A program made the position numbers and the translations under genes. Under the pieces are notes generated by a model that ran no database searches, was not told the origin of the DNA, and was given only the letters and a program-made list of their open reading frames with translations. A DNA stretch of 64,000 nucleotides from Bedellia somnulentella. Taxonomy: Eukaryota > Arthropoda > Insecta > Lepidoptera > Bedelliidae. Within the stretch, counting starts at the first letter, position 1; each line of letters begins with the position of its first letter. Below, piece after piece: positions 1 through 12,000 of this stretch. The stretch is taken from assembly GCA_963576735.1 (NCBI GenBank), contig OY755171.1, positions 124,001 through 188,000 of the forward strand, read 5' to 3'.

Positions 1-139
1 CCCTCACCGTTAAAAACCATGATAAATTAACCACACATATGACTTTGGAAAAGACAAATTGGTGTAGGCCCGACCCAGGATTCGAACTCACGCCCTTCTG
101 TTTTTAGGGCGGGTGTTCTACCCACTGGACTATCATGTC
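1..139 (-). repeat. SINE family A, tRNA-headed, truncated by window edge
   Basis: Antisense copy of the commonest SINE in the window. Read on the minus strand it has a tRNA-like head with a B-box-like 'gagttcgaatcc' segment and then the body around 'ttaatttatcatggtt'. The full consensus seen across copies is a tRNA-like head of about 75 nt, a body of about 280 nt containing 'cggcgataggcctgccccc', and a 3' end 'cggcgtgaacgtttatg'. Confidence 0.75.
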
Positions 140-204
140 ATTATTTTTAAGTGATTTGGCAAAATAACTTAACTTAATAAGCCCAATAACCTACAAAGAA
201 GCTT

Positions 205-1560
205 CGCCCAAAATAATTAAGGCATATCGCACTGAGTCATTGACCTCGGCACTGGCGATATCAGGCCTTTTGCCCCTAGACTTGAGGATAAGAGAAGCAG
301 CACTACTTTATGAGGCGAAACGGGGAAGACCCCAGGATCTAATTGGCGGAAGGAAAGTAGAAGAAGCACAAGAAACTCAGGTGGAAATCAACATCACCGA
401 CGACAGACATCGAAAACTCCAGGGATTCAGTGGACGTCTACACAGATGGTAGCAAAATAGAAAATAAAGTAAGAGCAGCCATGACGATCTGGAAAAACCA
501 GAAAGAAATAGATAAAAGCAAATTTAAACTGGAACCCTTCTGCAGTGTTTACCAGGCGGAGATATTCGCGATATTTAGGGCGACTGAAAGGGTACGGATG
601 ATGGACGGCGAAACAAACTTTCGAATCCTGAGTGATTCAAGGTCGGCTCTCGAAACCCTCCAATCTCCGAGAAATCAAAGGTACAAGGCAAGACGCTCGA
701 ACTACGATGGATTCGAGCTCACATCGGTACAAAGGGAAATGAACGCGCGGACGAGCTCGCGAAAGACGCGGCACTGAAACTTAAGACCAAAGCAGACTAC
801 GGCAGCTGCCCTGTATCGAATGTCAAGAGGTACCAGCGGTACACAAGATCCACCACTGGCGCCGTCACAAAGATATTCTTCCCAAGCATCGAACAATCAT
901 ACCCTCTTTGTCTCTGGCTTTGTCTCATACCTTTATCGTTTTAAATTAAATCTGACCCTGGTTGCGTTTGCGACAGAAGTATTGAGGAGACCATCTACCA
1001 TCTTCTCCTTGACTGCCCCAGGTATGATAGGCAACGCTACGAGACAGAAATGCTCTTAAAAATGAAAGTATCAATTGAAAATGTATTCCAAATATTGGCT
1101 GACAAAAACATTAGAATATACTTGCAAGACTTTTGTGAAAAAATTGTATCGGACGCATGCAAAAGAAATAAATAATGTGAAAACATAATGGTATGAAACT
1201 TATATTTTCAACACATACTTGAATGTATGTCACTGAATATATAGACAATAAGGATAAATAATTTTAAAATAGCACTAAGCATATAGAGAAAAAAAATAAA
1301 ATAAAAAAATTATATATAATATTAATAATAAAAAAAAATATAAAAAAAGAACTAAGTCTTATTAATATGATAATAACCTCTCATTGTAATATCAATACAT
1401 AGCATTAAGATTAGCATTAAGAACAAAGTTAAAGATGAGAAAGAGAAAAGTTTCCTAAAAAAGAAAACAAACGCTTATAACCGCCCTGGTCTTGCCAGGG
1501 AAAGCAAAGCTGAAGTTACTAAATAACTTCATACATTTAAAAAAAAAAACCTTACCTAAC
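205..1560 (+). pseudogene. Decayed LINE 3' half (RNase H domain), copy 1
   Basis: Remnant of a non-LTR retrotransposon homologous to the copy at 1600-3925. Open pieces at 240-452 and 430-777 encode the RT C-terminus (LLPLDLRIREAALLYEAKRG) and an RNase H-like domain (VYTDGSK, then QAEIFAI, then SDSRSALE), broken by frameshifts. A knuckle-like tail follows. The element ends in 11 A residues at about 1541 joined to ccttacctaacc, close to the CCTAA telomere unit. RNase H plus the RT sequence of the sister copy points to the R1/I group; the exact clade is uncertain. Confidence 0.65.
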
Positions 1561-1599
1561 CCCCTTACCAACCTTACCAACAAGCTGACCAACCTCATT

Positions 1600-3925
1600 G
1601 TCTCTCTTGACATCTAGGGCGCTTTCGACAGCGCGTGGTGGCCCGCAATCAAATGCCGCTTGGCAGAGAAAGGCTGCCCCGAAAACCTGCGCAAACTGGT
1701 GAGCAACTACCTCGATGACAGAAGTCCGCGTGAGATACGCAAATGAGGAGGTTACTCATACCACAATAAAGAGGTGCGTTCAGGGAAGTATTGGTGGGCC
1801 GACTTTTTGGAACATTCTCTTGGACCCCTTGTTGGATGTCTTGGAGGAAAACAGTGTCCATGTGCAGGCATTCGCGGACGATATTGTGTTGGTTATTTCC
1901 GGGAAAGAGGTTCCAAGAATACAGGCTCGAGCTAACGAAGTGCTAGAATATGTGCATCGATGGGGCCGCAGAAACAAGCTGGAATTTGCACCTCACAAAA
2001 CAAAGGCAATGGTGACCACAAAGAAGCTAAAATTCGATCAACCAGTTGTCACTATGAGCACGATACCTATCGACATAGTAGACCATATTAAAATACTGGG
2101 TGTCACCATCGACCATAAACTGACCTTCCACGTCTCCAAAGTACGCAGGAAAGCAGCCAACATCTACAAATGCCTCGCAAGAGCTGCAAGAATCAGATGG
2201 GGATTAAGACCCGAAATTATAAGAACCATATATGTAGCAGTTATAGAGCCCATAGTTTTGTGTGCGGCCAGCACTTGGACTAATGCGGCAAACAAAATTT
2301 CAATCCAAAAGCAGCTCAACGCGCTCCAAAGAGGTTTCGCCCAGAAAATTTGCGAAAGCTACCGCACGGTTTCTCTAAACGCGGCCCTCATCCTGGCCCA
2401 GCTTTTACCACTCGACCTCCGAGTCTAAGAAGCGGTCCAGCTTTACGAAGCAAAACGGGGAAAACCGCAGACTGCCATTGGCGACAGAGAACTGGAGGGA
2501 AAAGTGTGCTTCATGGAAGCGATACACCCAGCTGAGGAAGTCCGGGTCAGTTTCGAGTGCCTCGAGGACGCCAAACCGGAAACTCTCCAGCAACACAATA
2601 TAGAAGGCACCCAAATATACACGGATGGGAGCAAAATTGAAGGAAAGGTTGGATCGGCTCTTAATGTATGGCGAGAGGACATAGAAATCAAGAGTCGAAA
2701 ATACAAGCTAGGCTCTAGCTCGGTATTCCAGGCAGAGCTTCTGGCTATACTAAAAGCAATAACAGAGACCCTTAAAAACAAAGACCAAAACACTAACATA
2801 CTTAGCGACTCAAGATCAGCCCTGGAATTAATCTCCCATGGCGATGCCTCCCATCCCCTCGTGAAGGCCATAAGAGAGAACATCACTCTGATACTCCGTG
2901 CAGACAGGAGCATTAGACTCTTTTGGATACGGGCCCACGTCGGGGTGGAGGGAAACGAAAGAGCGGATCACCTTGCCAAAGAACTGCGCTGACAAAGAAG
3001 TCGGCTGTCGGAAGTCGGCTGCCGAATACGACGGATGCCCGGTGAACCACATAAAGCATATCATACGGGAAAAAACTCTAGTAAAATGGAATGACCGCTA
3101 TCACCAGGGGGAATAGGCATCAGGAACGAAGATCTTCTTCCCCGACGCAACAAGAGCATACAGAATCATCAACGAAATTGCCTTGACTCCGGTACTGGTG
3201 CAGGTTTTCACTGGCCACGGCGGCTTCTCGGGCTACTTACACAGATTCAAATGCAAATCATCACCATCCTGCATTTGTGACCCCGAAGCTGACGAAACGG
3301 TGGTGCACCTTCTAACGGAATGTCCTAAGTATATTAAAGATAGATTTGAATTAGAAAATAAAATAGACTTAAGGCTTGACAGGGATCAATTATGTATACT
3401 TTTAAATGATAAAAAAAAGAGGAATTTATTTTTGAACTATTGTAGGAAGATCACAAAAGAAGTGATGTTAAGAAATGAGACTTGAAAGTTTCATAATAAG
3501 ATAAATACTGTGTTATATATTAAATTATGTGTTAAATTATTGCCTGGTAAGATTTAGATAATTGTACAATAAATATGCTGAAGCACATTATTATAATGCG
3601 AATCAACATGTGTTAAAATTTGTTAAAAAAAAGATAACAAACAGTACCTTGAAAAAAAAAGCCTAAAAATATATATATGAAAGGACATACAATATAAGGC
3701 ATAACGTGGGCATAACACACCACTTACACAATAAAAACAATAACACTATCACATACACAGTCACAACAAATAACGATAATAGCGTTCTGTTCCAACTTCA
3801 TGAACGCCCCAAATTATTAAGTAAATAACATAAAGGAAAGCTCTTTAAGTGTTCAGCTGTATAAAAGCCACGATGCAAATGTCGTGGACAACCAGTGATG
3901 CATAAATTAAAAAAAAAAACCTAAC
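1600..3925 (+). pseudogene. Decayed LINE, RT plus RNase H, copy 2
   Basis: Second, longer copy. A frameshifted RT start (GAFDSAWWPAIKCRL) leads into an open segment at 1715-2428 with the thumb and catalytic motifs QGSIGGPTFWN and AFADDIVLV. It continues at 2504-2992 with an RNase H domain (IYTDGSK, FQAELLAI, SDSRSALEL, IRAHVGVEGNERAD) and at 3183-3485 with a C-terminal CX2C-type tail. QGSIGGPTFWN and AFADDIVLV are typical of R1-clade RT, while R1 elements usually lack RNase H, so the assignment is R1/I-like. It is truncated at the 5' end and has at least three frame breaks, so it is inactive. The 3' end is poly(A) followed by two CCTAA units at 3920-3929. Confidence 0.75.
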
Positions 3926-3931
3926 CTAACC

Positions 3932-4036
3932 GCCGCCGACGCTGCCGCCGCCAAGAAGGCCGCCCCCGCCAAGGCCAAGAGTGCCAAAGCGAAGAAGTCC
4001 GCGAAGCCCCCGACAAGAAGCCGAAGGCTCTTTACG
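3932..4036 (+). pseudogene. Histone H1 C-terminal-like fragment
   Basis: A GC-rich island in AT-rich DNA. In one frame it encodes an Ala/Lys/Pro-rich segment, AAKKAAPAKAKSAKAKKSAK, ending about 4009. The next bases restore DKKPKAL only in another frame, so there is a 1-2 nt indel. Composition and the KKAAPAKAK pattern match the H1 tail. It starts directly after the poly(A)-CCTAA junction and has no start, promoter or globular domain. I read it as a captured or retroposed fragment. An unrelated low-complexity Ala/Lys protein is possible. Confidence 0.55.
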
Positions 4037-4290
4037 TAACTTTGTCACCTGGTGTTCAGAAATTATAACTTTATGAAAATATTGTCACTGAAAGCTACTC
4101 TCATTTAAGCCTTACTTTAGGCAAACTTTCGTTTTCTGAATCGGGAATATCGACTGATATAACTAACGAAACGAGTTCCATATACAAAACTTGTCTTTTT
4201 TTTCAGCGTCAAACGGTTAAACGCTTCATTCTTTCGCTCGATTCAAAACGGCAACTTTTATCGTAAAATTGACTCAGACAAACATTGCAG

Positions 4291-4560
4291 CCGTGATAGC
4301 CCAGTGGGTAGAACACTCGGTTATCGTACAAACGACTAGTGTTCAAATCCCGGGTCGGGCCTACACCAATTTGTCTTTTCTACAGACATATGTGTGGTTA
4401 ATTTATCATGGTTGTTAACGGTGAGGGAAAACATCGTGAGGAAACCCACATGGCTGAGTTGTACTTAGTCATGTGACAGTGTATTCGTGCAAAACGGCGA
4501 TTGGCCTGCCCCCTATCACGTGAGTACACTGTCCATGCAAAACGTGGGTACTCTGAGCCC
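4291..4560 (+). repeat. SINE family A copy
   Basis: Nearly full head and body: 'gtgatagcccagtgggtagaac' region as A box, 'gtgttcaaatcccg' as B box. It ends 27 bp before the MULE target duplication and lacks the usual cggcgtgaacg 3' end. Confidence 0.8.
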
Positions 4561-5085
4561 GTGTTTTACTATAATTCTGGCGCTGACTGAAAATCGGGTT
4601 CACTACGCTTTCCCGAAACACGCTTCACCTTGTTGCATTTCTACTATGACAACTCACCTTAAGATGAATTGAACTAAGCTTCATTATGACAAATAATATT
4701 GCACCGATGGTTCATTTCACCTTTTGACATTTCATTATTGGTTTATTTTGCTTACAGTTAATTACTTCAAATGATGTTTCACCTACGTGCCATTCGAACA
4801 ACTGTTGTCGTTTGATGATTTAATATTTTATCTCCCTATAGGCTAGGCAGGTATTCATATTGACTAAAATACCTAAGTATGTAATAAATGCTAGAAATAA
4901 GGGTAAGACCTAACTGCGACGGGGACGTGGAGGTATACTTGATGTGAAACATCTTAAGGTGCAATTAGAGGAAATTAGCGGGTATGAGAATAAATGTGGG
5001 GAAATGAGGGGAAACGAAGGGAAAGGAGGGGAAAGTGGGAAAAAAATCTTATTCCGGAAAATAAAAAAGAATACTAACAGATAAA

Positions 5086-5204
5086 TCTATACTTATAATA
5101 AATCTGTAGAGAGGTCAATTCTGTACATGAAATATATTTTCAAAATAACCATCAGGTGGTGATTAGGGATCGATACTGATGCCAAAAATGCAATCAGTAA
5201 AATT

Positions 5205-5238
<34 letters not shown>

Positions 5239-6055
5239 GGTTTGTATGTTCCTTATGGAAACAAAAACTACTCGACAGATTTTAACGAAACTTGGTACAA
5301 TTATTCTTCATACACCTGCGCAGGTTTTTGTATACTTTCCAGCTGAGTAGTTAAGGGGAATTTTGGGAAATTTTGGGAAAACGGGAGAAGTTACTCCATT
5401 TTTTAGGTTTCCGTCGCGTGTGCAGCTTCAATGGTTAAACTTACATAGAAATCATGTGTAACGGAAATATTCTTCATAAAATTATCTAAACAAAAATCCA
5501 TAGCAGTTTATGTCTATCTTTTACGGTTGACTCACAATAACACGTGTAATTCCTGATAGCTTAGCAGTTCGGATTATTCTGATTATATTTCTTTACTCTT
5601 GCGTTTGTAAACGTCTCACTCATCCCAAATTTAATAAAGGTAACATTATTACCTATTCAATAAAAAAAGAATCATAGAAATCGGTAGACAAACACCGAAA
5701 TTATACATAAAATAAGCCATCGCGCCCGTGATCAAAACCAAATCTTTACTAATTTACATATAACATACTAGATGGCGCCAGTAGTTGCATCCTACATCAC
5801 GTAATGATTTATTTCTAGATTGTTATAAATACTTCATAGCGTTTTATTCCAAAACTTGCTATGAAACGGAAATACTGAACCGTTCATTAAAGCGCATTCA
5901 AAATCACCAAACTACACTGTTTAGGGAGTGCTATAAATTTAATAAATTGAAAACATTGCGCTGAATTTCACAATGCTTGAGCAGTGACTGAAGAAAGAAA
6001 CCTCAGATATTTAAAAAAACAACGCTACCCGTGCGAAGCTGGGACGATCCACTAG
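5086..6055 (+). mobile_element. Non-autonomous Helitron, family H1, copy 1
   Basis: Starts TCTATACTTATAAT, ends CGATCCACTAG, and lies between a host A (5085) and T (6056) as Helitrons require. It has no coding capacity. It contains a (GTCT)n tract at 5208-5238. It is about 95% identical by eye to copies at 36545-37542 and 46239-49936. Confidence 0.8.
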
Positions 6056-6197
6056 TCAACAATATAATTGTTTTGTAACATTACGCACTACAAAAGAAAT
6101 TTTTAGTGATTTTACATACCTCAAATAAAATCATCATTGAAAAAAATCATAGAATGTTTGTTTCATTTACAAATATTTATATTTGTTTTCTTCTTTG

Positions 6198-7007
6198 TTA
6201 CAAATCAACATGGTTAGCAATTGCTCGCAGAAAATCAAGAGTGTTCATTTTAGTTTTGTTTTCGCATATTCTTTGTATTGCATTAAATCTTCTCATTCCC
6301 TTTTTTCTGGGTGGTATTTTTTCTACACTTGCGTTGGATTTTTCAATTGCATGATTCGTTGACATTTGCTCCTTTTGCATGTATTGAACCGTAGTATATA
6401 CTCCAAACCGTGTTTGACTCAAAAGTCCGTTCCATCGCCGATGCCAGGCTTCTATTTTATTTTGGGTTCTTGGGAGATGTAATGTGTTACTTCTATGAAC
6501 AGACCACAAAGTAGGAGAAAAAATTGGAGAGATTCTGGTAACAGATACACCAGTCTCTGTTACACGCGAATGAATTTTACCAACCACGTAGTATTTCTCA
6601 AAATACGTTACTACTGCTTCTGCTTCTTCCGGAAAAACATTGTCTTTGAGCATTGTAAATGCTTCCAAAATCTCTTCAGGCGGTAAGTAAGCCAAAGAAA
6701 TCATGTGACATAATCTCAAAGAGAAATCACTATCTTTTCCATATTTAGAGGCTAAATGACATGATTGTATTTTGCGCCAGATATTTCGTCCGAAATGGAA
6801 CAAACAACCATTGTGTGTGGCGTCCGGAAACTCGATTTTTATGACATTTAAAACAGCAATTTCAAAATCTGTCACGATATGTGCTGGATTTAAAACACAG
6901 TCAAACTCAAGAGCATATGATTTAAGCTCTTTGAAAAAAGTCATATACGATTCTTCGGTTTTATCAGGTAAGAGACAATATACTACCGGAACCATCTTTC
7001 TGCTCAT
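6198..7007 (-). pseudogene. MULE transposase fragment
   Basis: 269 residues of a MULE-domain transposase. Visible family features are VPVVYCLLPDKTEESY at the start, HIVTDFEIAVLNVI around a catalytic Asp, and GCLFHFGRNIWRKIQ with the usual C/H pair. The C-terminal part has the Trp-rich segment NKIEAWHRRWNGLL. Upstream on the minus strand the homologous sequence continues (QIYSIHAYVGND) but is cut by a stop about 45 nt before the Met, so this Met is not a native start. It lies inside the TIR-bounded element. Catalysis would also need the upstream DDE residue; none is seen in an intact frame. Confidence 0.8.
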
Positions 7008-7237
7008 TGCGTCGTTACCGACATACGCATGTATCGAGTATATCTGCTTAAAATATTACTGGACAAGATTGGAAAGTTCCATCCATCTACCAGGAGGAAG
7101 AATTTCACAAAATTTCAATATTCTTCCTCGTACAGAAAATTAACATTCGCTTATTTTGACTATACGTCACATCTCGAGCCAGGAAGACCTCTCCTTCAAC
7201 AAACTGTAATGAAAAGAAAATATTGAATAGTAGACTA

Positions 7238-7570
7238 AACTAAAAAAAACCGGACAAGTGCGAGTCGAACTTGCGCACCGAAGGTTCCGTACAAAGTTGT
7301 AACGGCCGTATCTTTTTTTAACGTTAACTTAGAAGCTTGATGTTTTCAAAGCTTCAACGACCATAAACTAAAGTATATGGTTTTAATTTCAACTCGATAC
7401 CTCTACGCATTATTGAGATAAATGGTCTTGACAGACAGACAGACACACAGATAGACAGACAGGCAGACGGACGGACGGACGGACAGACGGACGGTCGGTC
7501 GGTCGGACGGACAACAAAGTGATTCTATAAAGGTTCCGTTTTTTTTCCTTTTGAGGTACGGAACCCTAAT
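7238..7570 (+). repeat. Dispersed lepidopteran-type repeat (ggttccgt...acggaaccctaa)
   Basis: Begins aaaccggacaagtgcgag, contains an interrupted GACA/GACG tract at 7431-7506, and ends at 7570 with 'ggtacggaaccctaa'. From memory this motif pair is abundant in lepidopteran genomes. It splits the MULE transposase gene. Confidence 0.65.
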
Positions 7571-7760
7571 TGAAAAGTAGATAAAAGTTAAATTTAGTTA
7601 CTTATGTTTCGGTCATACTCATTTTCATTTCTTCTGGAACGTCGATTTCATCTAATGTTTAAGGTTCCACTGGTATTTTCTTTTTCCTAGTACGCTTTAT
7701 AATTTGGCGTAAAGCATTTTTATTTGGTACACTGCATGCGCTGCTACTCGGTATTTGCGC

Positions 7761-8144
7761 TTAGTTATTCTGTATGATCTGAGTAGGTGCGGAGAAGTTA
7801 CTCGCAGCATCGCGTTTCAATCGATTTTTGAGAGTAATTTCATCAGATTTCGAAGCACTGGGCGAATGAGAATGGTCACTTGGAGGGCGAATTATCGAGT
7901 GCCCTTCACCGACAGTAAACTTTGTCATCATAGAACTTCTACACTGTTTAGATTGCTTTTGAATACACTGCCAATAGAACTTGTCATTGTTTTGCGAGTT
8001 TACATGAAACTGATAACCGTTCAATATCAGCATATCCTTTCCGCGCACAGTTTTTTCAATTATAATCTCACATCTGGGAATGCTAATATTGTCTGACATG
8101 ATTGCCAACACTCTCTGACCGGTAAAATAAACTAAAACCGACAA
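7761..8144 (-). pseudogene. FLYWCH zinc-finger part of the MULE transposase
   Basis: 127 residues with a FLYWCH-type finger: RGKDMLILNGYQFHVNSQ, then FYWQC, then KQCRSS, then HSHSP (C...C...H-X-H ligands visible). FLYWCH domains commonly sit N-terminal to MULE transposases and bind the element ends. The frame stops at 7761 before the catalytic part, which resumes after the inserted repeat in another frame. The 5' end lies about 270 bp inside the right TIR. Confidence 0.75.
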
Positions 8145-8480
8145 TTCGCAGTGTAAAAGTAGTTAGTTTAACTTTTCGCTACTACCCTCATTTTTTTCAT
8201 GTTGTAGGTAGTATTGCAATATCTGTCTGAGTTGCGTTTTATTTATAGAATTTAGATAAGAGCCATTGGTGATGCGATAGTAAGTGTAAATAGTACTTCG
8301 ATGAAACATATTTCGTAGTATAGTGTTTAGGTGAAACGTACCACTGAGCAAATGGTTCAAGGCATAACAAACATTCTATGAATTAAACTTGAGTTTTACT
8401 GTATGGTCGATGATTCGTCTTAGTAGAAATGTAACAAGGTGAAACGTGTTTCGGGAAAGCGTAGTGAACCCCTGAAAATC

Positions 8481-8967
8481 AGTGTTGAGAGGTAAAGCTC
8501 ACAAAAACAATGCTGAGTCATTTTGTTGCGTTCGCGCATTGGGTAAGATTGCCATTGTGTTTATTAAACATTATATTACCTTTTTTACCTTGTTATATTT
8601 ATTATTGTTATTATGCAGAATAAACATGTACGTGTGCGATTGGCAACAAATAAACTGTTTTTTCTTCTTCTTTTTCTAGTTATCTAACCGGTTGGTTCAT
8701 AGATCCAACAATAAAGTACATAGTTTAGATAGTTATTGTTATTGTATTTTCAAGTAAAAGTATGAAAGCTGTTTCTAGGCTTTATTTATATCATAAACCG
8801 ATACATATATTTTCGAATCCTAAAATCATATTCGATAATAAATTATTTTTTAATCAAGTTTGACGGTTGTATGGAAATCTAATCATTTTACTTTTTGCAT
8901 TATGCTATGAACAGACCTATAATGCTACTAAATATTAATTGGATGTGAACAGAAGTAATTGGTTTTC
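8481..8967. other. Upstream region of the micro-exon gene, nothing else recognised
   Basis: AT-rich single-copy-looking DNA with a T-rich stretch at 8658-8679. No coding signature or known repeat seen. Confidence 0.4.
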
Positions 8968-9002
8968 CTTTATATACGTACGTGCAGATCGTTTTAGTGA
9001 CT
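8968..9002 (+). promoter_or_regulatory. Candidate TATA promoter of the micro-exon gene
   Basis: ctttatatacg puts TATATA at 8971-8976, and an initiator-like tttTAGTGAC lies at 8993-9001. That is 25-30 bp downstream and only about 10 nt before the ATG. If used, the 5' UTR would be very short. Alternatively 9007-9008 (cccag) is an acceptor and the promoter is further upstream. Confidence 0.4.
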
Positions 9003-9009
9003 TCCCAGA

Positions 9010-9048
9010 ATGGGTGGTTTTTATACCAATTTTTGTTTAACTGCAATT
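9010..9048 (+). CDS. Exon 1: start and first half of signal peptide
   Basis: ATG in a strong context (A at -3, G at +4). Encodes [13 protein letters not shown] and ends in phase 0 at ATT|gtgagt. A possible upstream acceptor cttcccag ends at 9008. Confidence 0.8.
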
Positions 9049-12000
9049 GTGAGTATTTGCTTAAATACTAATTACAGAGTTGCAATAGTAGGAAGAAGTT
9101 TAGAAAATATGTGAAAAAACAAATACAAAAACCCATAAAAAATGACATAAATTAAAAGTGTGTTTTGTAGTAGATATTTTTGTTGCAAACGTTTCTGATG
9201 TGGTTTCAAACACGTTAAAAAGTTTAGTGAGTGAGGAAAACCAAACAAAGTTTGTATTTATTAAGCCAAAAAGTGTATTTATCGCAGGAAATGTTTATTA
9301 ATTAACACTGATCGCACGAAATCTTTTTTTATTGTGTGTTATATAGTTCATTTCTTTAGAAATTATGTAACCTATAATACCACTTGAAATAAATGCTTAC
9401 TGCTGTGCGTTCTAAGATGGGCTGGGTCGCTTGCAATATGGGATGCATTTTTTAGGGACAAACCTCAGCTTGAATTTTTGTCATGTCTCCAGCGCAGAGT
9501 ATAAATATACGAATATTTTTGCCATAGTATTAGTAAGATAAATAAGAATGAAGAACATGAGTTACATATTTATTTTGACATCTAGATAATGGTTCTTTCT
9601 GACTACTCCACCTAGATTCAAAATAATCAAAAAAAGCTTTCTTATCAGGACTGAAAATTACGCAACCTTAACTTGAGCATGCAAACACTTACGAAACTAT
9701 TATAAGAGTGAAAGTTGTCCCATCTATTCAATAACTATATTTTATAATTAATTAAAATTAATAAAGAGTAAAAGGAAACCAAGAGAGGTTTATCGGGATT
9801 GCTAAACCGGTGATACATTTACCTTAGCCTATCCCGATGGGGCTATGTTACGTTATATTATAACGTTATAAGTGAAGTTTTAGTATGAACAAAATTATCA
9901 TAGTTTCTATCTATGTTTATTTAAAAAAAGAGAAGGAAAATAAAAAAAACTTTATGCATAGATATAAAATAAAAAAATAAAAAAAATCTTTATTTCCAAA
10001 AAAATGTAATATTACAGTCTATACAGTAAAGTAATAATATGAACAGAGCTGTATTTCACAATAGTACTTAATTAATGGTACAACCGATACCTAATAAAGG
10101 GTAACCTGTGCTATAGGTACCGGTAAAAAACATCAGTGACGCTAAGAATACAAAATCAGCACTGCGTGCGTAAAAGAACATTAAGCACTAAACTAAAGAA
10201 TTACATCAAATTAAAAAAAAAAAAAACTACTAAAACATTCAAAATAAAACACAGAAGTTGTAGAAAAAAGAAACTTAAACTAGGTGTGAAGTAAAATAAA
10301 TATGTTAAGTAAATAAATATTTATAGTGTTTTATGTAATAAAATATAATGTAAATAGGTTTATAAATATAAATATTATAAAATAATATAAATATACATTA
10401 ATATCTTAAAATATACATATACAATAATAATAATACCTTTAATAATCATACTAAGAAAAACAGAATAATGATAGTTCAAGTCAGTATAGATAGGAAGTTC
10501 TCTGTTTCCTCATAAGATAGATTTGAAGCCACGTATTTAGTTTTTGCTTGAGACCGAAATTATTTAAATCATAAATGCCGAGTTTACTGTTTAATTTATT
10601 GTATAAGTAAGGTCCAAGGAATGTAGGGAAACGTTGAGCAAAAGAAGTCTTACATAATTTACCACTGACAACCTCTTTGTTTCTTAGTTTATTACTGTCT
10701 GGATTAAAATATGTTATGCAGTGTTGTTTTAAAACAACGTTCTTAATAAATAACTGTCGAACAGTAAGTACTTCGCAGAAAAGGTATAATTCTTTGGTTG
10801 GGAAACGGAATGGCTTGAACGTTGCAACCTTGAGTACAGCCCGCTGAGCTCGTTCAATTTGTATGAGATGACTTTTACAAGAGGTGCCCCATGACGTGAT
10901 ACAGTAGGTGATTATACTTTGGCAAAGTGCAAAATAGATGGTTCTTAGCAATTTTGCATCTACTACCGATCTAAGAGCCTTAAAAGAAAATATTAACTTT
11001 CTGATACGATTACTGAGTGTATTGATATGTGTACGAAAGGTAAGAGAGCTATCAATTACGATACCTAAATATTTAATTTCTGTCACACGTTCTAATCTCG
11101 GACATTGGCATGAGTTGTTTTGATTTGAGCAATTGTGAACTTTAATTTCGGGAATATTGTTTGGCGAAAGATAACCTGATTTTATTGTATGCATTAGAAA
11201 TTTGGTTTTTGAAATATTAATTGTGAGGCGATTTAAGGCGAGCCATTCACAAACAGAGGTAAATCCTGTCTGTGCCAGAGACGTCACTTCATCCCAAGAA
11301 TTACCAGAAAAAAATAGAGCTGTGTCATCTGCGTAGGAGATAATTGAGCAATTTGGAATTTTAAGAGAACTAAGACCATTTATAAATATAAGAAAGAGGG
11401 TAGGACCTAATATGCTGCCTTGTGGCACTCCATATAAGATAGGCATTTCTGTGCTTTTTTGATTCGTGATGGTAACAGATTGAAAGCGATCTTTAAGGTA
11501 GTCTTTAAATAGTTCTAAGGGAAGGCCTCGAATACCAATAGCTTCTAACTTTTTTAGGAGTAATGGGATAGGTACAGTATCAAAGGCCTTCGTTAGATCA
11601 AGGAATATGGTGAGACATTTCTTCTTATTATCCAAACTGTTTACAACATTCTTCAGCAACTCATCAACTGCCATATCGGTTGAATAACCACGTCAAAAAC
11701 CGAATTGATTTTTAGACAGTAGATCGTTTGATTCAAGAAAATCAACCAAGCGGTTATTCATAATTTTCTCAAAAAATTTTGATAAAGAGGGAAGTATTGA
11801 GATAGGTCTGTAGTTTCCTATGCATGACTTGTCACCTCCTTTATGAATCGGGTGTAATAGCGCTTTTTTAAATGTTTTAGGGAAGACACCTTTGTTTATG
11901 CAGTTATTAAGAAGGTAAGTAAGAGGAGCTACCAAAACGTCGCAATTGTTTTTGAGGACTAAAGGAGAAATGCCATCCCATCCTACAGAACTGTTGGTTC

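Larger units (their letters stand above)
4596..8471 (-). mobile_element. MULE DNA transposon with FLYWCH-MULE transposase remnants
   Basis: The boundaries are clear. Terminal inverted repeats at 4596-4650 and 8417-8471 (55 bp, about 3 mismatches, starting gggttcactacgctttcccg) are flanked by a perfect 9-bp direct repeat ctgaaaatc at 4587-4595 and 8472-8480. An 8-10 bp duplication is the hallmark of Mutator-like elements. The coding parts are on the minus strand (7761-8144 FLYWCH finger, 6198-7007 MULE transposase). A Helitron at 5086-6055 and a dispersed repeat at 7238-7570 have inserted since, so the original element was about 2.6 kb. Confidence 0.85.
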
